From Pelargonium tetragonum (lineage: Eukaryota > Streptophyta > Magnoliopsida > Geraniales > Geraniaceae), in assembly GCA_036897445.1 (NCBI GenBank), contig JAYMTL010000149.1:1-47402 (forward strand): a stretch of 47,402 nt of DNA, written 5' to 3'. Below, one piece after another: positions 42,573 through 47,402 of the stretch. The notes beneath the pieces are model-generated. The model was not told the origin of the DNA. It did no database searches and saw only the letters and a list, made by a program, of their open reading frames with translations. A program made the position numbers and the translations under genes. Positions within the stretch are counted from its first letter, which is position 1, and each line of letters begins with the position of its first letter.

Positions 42573-42600
42573 ATTATAGTGTTACGGGTAACACTATAAT
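42573..42600. repeat. perfect 13-bp inverted repeat
   Basis: ATTATAGTGTTAC at 42573-42585 and GTAACACTATAAT at 42588-42600 are exact complements separated by GG. With a four-base CGGG loop the stem is 12 bp. It is the longest perfect hairpin I found. No neighbouring gene explains it. Confidence 0.85.
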
Positions 42601-43081
42601 CAATACAAATACACTTGAACTTGCTTAATATATAACTCTGCTCTTAACTAGCTCCAAACAAAGTTTTTTGTAAATATCAAGTAAACCTTTTCATATAAGT
42701 AATATAAGTGAAAAATTTGGTACTAGTATACCCCCAGAAAAAGGGTAAAATAAAAATCGTAATTTTACAAAAATACAGCAAGTCCTACAAATTCTAATTT
42801 AATCTAAGTAGCTTACCAGGAAACCAAAAGACTCTATAGTTTCAGTTTTACTTAAGAGTTTTCTTGAGAAAAATTTTTGTTCGGTTAGATTTGTTAGATA
42901 GTTCCTCTTTTCTTATCTTAACCCAGTGAAAAGGACTCCTCTGTAGATTCCTTTTTTGTTATATCCTCTCTTCTTTTCGAAATTTTTATAGCCTAGGGAG
43001 TGGATTTACTCTATTATCTATTCAGCTTTTTCTTAGATTATTCGATTGTTTTTTCAAGTCCAGAATGCGTATGGAAAGAGA

Positions 43082-43093
43082 CCCCCTAGGGGG
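43082..43093. repeat. 12-bp perfect GC palindrome
   Basis: CCCCCTAGGGGG is its own complement, with 10 of 12 bases G or C. It stands alone in AT-rich text. Confidence 0.7.
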
Positions 43094-45133
43094 CCTGTTA
43101 GATGTTAGAACAAACCGAAATAGAAATTGTCGGTAAAGTTTCTAGATAGGGTAATTCAATTCCGGGCAGTATACACGATACAAAGAAAGTATGCTAGAGA
43201 TTTTTTTCATGAAAAAGAAAGGTATTGATTTATGTTGGGGATTCAGGCGCTTATTGTTTTAGTAGTGTAAATCCTTTGCTATTAAATAAAAAAAAGTAAC
43301 ATAAACAAAGAAAGGTCTTATGTTAAGTTCCTTATACTTAAATAAAGGCAAATTACTTCACCCGCTTTTTGTATTTGTCCCTTGGATTAAAAATTTTTCG
43401 GAGTTACGGAGGTGTAAATGGATTTCCATTTTTTGAATTATGGTATGGCTCGGGTATTCTAGTTATAGATAGAAGGAACTTTGGAATCTCTTACAAGAAA
43501 TTTCTTTTACTAAATTCAAGACTTTCGCATATTAATTAAAAGGGATTTTACGACAAAAAGCGCTTTTTGATAGTGATAGGTTTACTATTTAGAAATTACC
43601 GGATTCAATTTTTAGTGTTGGTTTGTCGAACCACTACAGCTTTTTAGAAGTTGTGCTTGTGGATTCTTTTGTTTTAAGAAAGATAGTCATTTTTACATAG
43701 CAAAATAAAATCCTTCAGAATATTCTAAGAAAGTGGATCTGGGCTTCTCGACTAAGGAGTTACCCCTTCTTTCTTATATTATTATTATAGCACTTCAATT
43801 TCTAAGATTCTAATTTGGAATGAAGAGCTCCCTAGGTTTCTTTTCAGTTTGTAATAAGACTTTACTCCTTTTTTGATGTAAGAGTTTAAATTCTATATAA
43901 TTTTCCAGACTTTACTTGTGCAGAAGTAAACTACCTGCTCTAAAAGAAAGATAATCTGGGACTCCCCGCTTACGCTTAATAAATATGGGTATCCTTGGAG
44001 CTTTCTGTAGACGATGTAAAAATTTCTGGGATTAGGAGAATCCTTCTTGGGTTCCCCAAAAAGAAAAGAAAAAGAATTGGTTTATTACGTTTCGTAACCA
44101 GAGTTTAATAAAGAAAGGGATTTTGATGCTTTATTTTTAATAAAAACGAGGAGAATTTCGCGCGCTTTAACTCCCTTTTAGAGGCCCTAATTTTGTCTAA
44201 GTTGAGCGGCTAATTAAAGGCTAACTAAGCTTTTACGCAACTCCTAAAAATTCAAAACTTTTTATAGGTCTATCGAAAATTTCAAGTAGTCTAGCTGACT
44301 CTTGGCTTTGAGATTGACCCTAGGGGCTAACGATATAAAACTCGCTATCAACCGGCTAAGAGTACGAACTTTAGTTTAGTGAAAGCCTGAACGGAATCTC
44401 TTTAACATGCGGAGTGCTTCTTTCGTTAAGTGCATACTTATTCTAGTGCCTTACTTTGATCCAGGGAGTCCCTCTGGGATTTAGTAACGAGCTCTTTTTA
44501 CCGCTTTAAATCGCTTAAGAGAATGATTTTCTAGGGAAAAAAGGGACTCCTGTCGTTGCCCGATTATTACAAACGAATTATATCCGTGTTTTCGCACATT
44601 ATAATTATAATATAATTTATAATAGGGTTCATTTATCCTTTTTACAATCTTGAGTTTTTTACTATAAAAAAATGAAAGCTAAAATTCCCCCTGGTCTAAG
44701 AATTATTCTACATTTCTTTTTACAGTCTTTAATTAAGGGAAAGGTTATACGAAAAACCCAAGAAATTCAGTAAAAAAGATACGCTTATTTATACCACTTA
44801 CATCTTAGTTCTTGCGATAAACTTTCTTTTTTATCATAGGACTTTATTAGAGGTTTTATTTAAGTTTCTTATTGTCATAAGCAAATTGCGTATAAAAACA
44901 AACAAGTAGGAGTTTCTCTCTATAGTAAAATACACTATTTACATTTACACTTCTAATTATTAAATGCGGGACCTTGAAATAGTAAAAAACCCTTAAAAAA
45001 GAGGTTCCTTTTGCTATGCTTATAAAAATCTATATGACAGCTGAACTGCAATAAAATTAGCTAGTATTGTAGATTCTTGATAAGTAGAACTTTCTCTTCT
45101 GGTTATATTAAGTGTGAGTATCCGCCTTATTTA

Positions 45134-45151
45134 CAATACCTTGGGGTATTG
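45134..45151. repeat. 7-bp perfect hairpin
   Basis: CAATACC pairs with GGTATTG around the loop TTGG. Minor feature without context. Confidence 0.5.
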
Positions 45152-45821
45152 AATTGCATCTGTGACACGACAAAAATCTCCGCTTTAGAATACAAGGCAA
45201 TTTCAAAGACAAAGAAAGTTCTAAAACCCCATATTAGTACTCTCAGCAATATGCTTTCTTTATACCCTACAGATTTTTTCTATATAACTTTTATAACCTG
45301 CTCGAAAGAAAAGAGGGAGGGGAGCCCAAGTGATAACAAAAGTATATAGGGTCTCCGCCCTATACAATCCATTCTAAAAATTTGAATTAAAGAGTTCGGT
45401 GGTTTATCTATAAAGTTATTTATACTGTCCTGTAGTAAGATAGAATCCAATTGTTTAGATTTCTTTACCCTTTCCAGGCTTAAGAGAATCGGTTACAACA
45501 CGGAGAAGTCCCTTCTTAATCTATTCAAATTTCTTGCCTAAATCGAGTGAAATAATTAATATTTAAGGCTAGAAAAGGACCCCCTGAAACGGGAAATTTC
45601 TTACTCCTAAAATTGAACAAAAAACGAAACCGAGTATCAGCATTACTAGGAGCGCAGTCTTTTTTACCACTTTTGGGCAGACAAGCTAGAATATTCTTCT
45701 TGATTACGACGTAGTAAAGATTTTTTGGATGAGTAAAGCAAAGCCTGTTTTTGTAATTTGTTTATGGTCATTTTTTCTTTACCTTAGTTTTGTTTTACCG
45801 TATAGTTTAAACAAGACCCTA

Positions 45822-45853
45822 CTAACAACTATATTATCTAACAACTATATTAT
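45822..45853. repeat. 16-bp perfect tandem duplication
   Basis: CTAACAACTATATTAT occurs twice in direct succession with no mismatch. Unlike the decayed family repeats this looks recent. Confidence 0.85.
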
Positions 45854-47137
45854 AGTTAGCTATTCCCAGCATTTAGTAGGTTTATCTAAAATCCTTACCC
45901 GAATACTCTAAGGGATTTGTAGAAATTTAGGAATGAAATGAAACTAAGTTCTAAAAAAAAGGAGTAACCTGAAAAGCTTAACATTTATGGAATCCCTCCT
46001 TCTTTTTATAATCTCTTTGTCTCGAGTTTGCATACCTTTGGCTAACTCGCTTATACAATTACATACACGGGCCTGGCGAGAAAGCGTATAAAGTTAAATA
46101 TTCTTCAGATTGTTACCGCTTTCCTTGGGCGTCCTTGATCATAATTTATACTTATCGTGTTTTAATTAAGAAGTCTGTAGTCAATTTTTCTATTAAGAAA
46201 TTCCGGCCTTAGCAAGCGAATTTTGCATTCAAACCCTTCTTTTTGTTTTCCAGCTTAACAACCCTAAGGGGAATATTGAATCCTTTGAAGACTCCGATAA
46301 AGTATAAACTGCTTGTATCTAAGTAAAAGGGGTTTTCTGTAGTTTAGGTGTTAGAAAAATCTATTAACAAGTAAGCAAAACCCTGAAGAAGTGACTCTGG
46401 GTTCTAAAAGGGATTCGTGGATGCCACCTAAGTGCGAAAAAGTCCGGTTATGTCGAAACCTTAAATGAAAAGTCACTTTGTAAGCAGAACTCTACAAATA
46501 AATCAGAATCCGCTAAAAGGTAACGCACGAGGGAGACTCCCGGTATTCTTTTTATCGATTTTTACAGCATTTACTCCAATTTCCTAGACAAGTGCGTCGT
46601 ACTGAAAGTCTTTCACATTGGTAGATACAAGCTTTAAAACCTGACCGCGAGAATATTATATAAAAAGCTCTACTATTGATCTATAAACACTAAAAACCAA
46701 CGAGAAAGTGTAACTTTTAGTCGCTCCTTCTTATTCTAATACTTGCATAATTGGCATTTACTATTTACTAAGGTGGGCGCTCTTAGAGGATGATATTTAT
46801 ATAAACCCAGAAGCTTGTCAAAAGAAAAGACACTCTGCTCTTTTCCTTGTCTCGAACTACTCTTTTTCTCCGCTTTATTGTAAGAATATAGGGCTATCCT
46901 AAGACATCCTATAGTTGTAGAGTTTCGGCACTCTTTGTTACGAATTGGGAATAATAGCTCGCTCAAGGAAGCACGGATATTCAAGGGGCTTTTCCTTAAG
47001 GGAATTCCTAAAAAAAAAAAGCTACCTTTAGTGAACAACAAGAGTAAAGTTTTATCTTATCCCAGAACCCGTTAGCTATAATCTTTCTTTTAGTACAATA
47101 CTTTTTAGAAAAAAAGAGGAGCTTTAGTAAGTAATTG

Positions 47138-47154
47138 GCCGGATTAGAACCGAC
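47138..47154 (-). other. isolated tRNA T-arm-like hairpin
   Basis: On the minus strand GTCGG, a seven-base loop TTCTAAT, and CCGGC form a five-pair stem (one G-U), followed by CAATTAC where a 3' acceptor strand would be. The loop breaks the usual TTCRANY at its fourth base. The nearest complementary 5' acceptor, GTAATT (within 47231-47237), would make a molecule of about 107 bases, and I cannot draw a convincing D or anticodon arm. It could be a tRNA relic or chance. Confidence 0.2.
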
Positions 47155-47402
47155 GTGCCTATACTTTTCAAACTAAGAACCGCTTGTAAAAAGCCCCGCC
47201 ATCTATGACACTACTTCACAGCGGTAACTAAAATTACCTGACTGCTTTAGTAACGCAGTGAATTCCGCATGCGGGTACAGTGCTCCTATAAATTCTAAAT
47301 AAATCGAAAAAATGTAAGAGGTTACAGTCTTATGAAAGGAAAGCCTTGAAGCAGCATTAAAAGCCTAAAAACTATGATAACGTAATGTAGGTCAAGAACC
47401 CG

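Larger units (their letters stand above)
39500..47402. other. gene-free AT-rich stretch, 39.5-47.4 kb
   Basis: No recognisable gene. Frames of 90 codons (45077-45349, +) and 101 codons (46736-47041, -) both begin with TTG, lack known domains and read like translated AT-rich spacer. Forward or reverse repeat copies are rare; only an R10/R9 relic at 40118-40150 is clear. Several hairpins and a tandem duplication, listed separately, are the main structure. An 11-base A run lies at 47010-47020. Confidence 0.65.

Noticed and set aside
44595-44630. AT-only palindromic tract
   Set aside because: Self-complementarity is expected in an almost pure A/T run of this length.
45077-45349. 90-codon plus-strand open frame
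   Set aside because: It starts at TTG and its residues look like translated AT-rich spacer; no family motif.
46736-47041. 101-codon minus-strand open frame
   Set aside because: It starts at TTG, has no recognisable domain, and is within the length expected by chance in 47 kb of such DNA.
1-47402. CRISPR array, insertion sequence, LTR or LINE element
   Set aside because: No regularly spaced identical repeats, transposase or reverse transcriptase motifs, or paired long terminal repeats were seen; the family repeats are irregularly spaced and diverged.

Overview
No gene can be recognised anywhere in these 47.4 kb. The DNA is AT-rich (roughly 35-43% G+C in the lines I counted by eye). The longest open frame is 122 codons and starts at TTG, and I see no rRNA, convincing tRNA, intron core, transposase or reverse transcriptase. 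Word usage is distinctive: AG/CT, AAG/CTT and CTAG words are frequent, CA/TG looks scarce, and CpG is not strongly depleted. This fits organellar spacer DNA, most like the large gene-free spacers of land-plant mitochondrial genomes, better than bacterial DNA or methylated nuclear DNA. It is an inference from texture; no gene anchors the organism or compartment, and the G+C is low for a typical seed-plant mitochondrial genome.

The visible structure is repetition. Much of the window, above all 17.3-20.6 kb and 27.6-37.2 kb, is built from badly decayed copies of a long repeat. I define conserved stretches by eye: R1 (around GGAATACAGATCAAA), R2 (around GGAAACC..CTTTGAAGCAAAT), R3, R4, R5, R8 (around TATATCATTC), R9 (around CATAACTAGATA), R10 (around CTGAGAGCTATACC) and an AAG-rich module with parts A-B-C-D. 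Pairs of copies are collinear over 30 to about 240 bases at roughly 70-94% identity, broken by indels. Copies on the + strand make C-rich stretches (about 17-36 kb and 39.3 kb). Reversed copies make G-rich stretches (5.7-5.9, 8.5-10.4 and 37.3-38.4 kb, plus a trace at 40.1 kb), so the changing G/C skew follows repeat orientation.

Layout: 1-5.7 kb is featureless AT-rich DNA with two short family traces. 5.7-5.96 kb is a small G-rich reversed block. 8.5-10.4 kb is the main reversed block. 10.4-14.95 kb holds nothing recognised. 14.95-15.56 kb is an odd island rich in TCG/CGA words. 17.3-20.6 kb is the first dense forward block. 20.6-25.0 kb is sparse. 25.0-25.56 kb is an AAG-rich module carrying the longest open frame. 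25.56-27.6 kb is sparse, with a tiny GC spike. 27.6-36.1 kb is the densest forward block, and 36.1-37.2 kb holds two module copies head to tail. 37.3-38.4 kb is reversed, and 39.5-47.4 kb is AT-rich with several good hairpins and one fresh 16-bp tandem duplication.

The candidate for something undescribed is this repeat family: a long unit with no recognised coding content, multiplied in two orientations and left to decay over tens of kilobases. All identities and boundaries come from reading by eye and should be treated as approximate.
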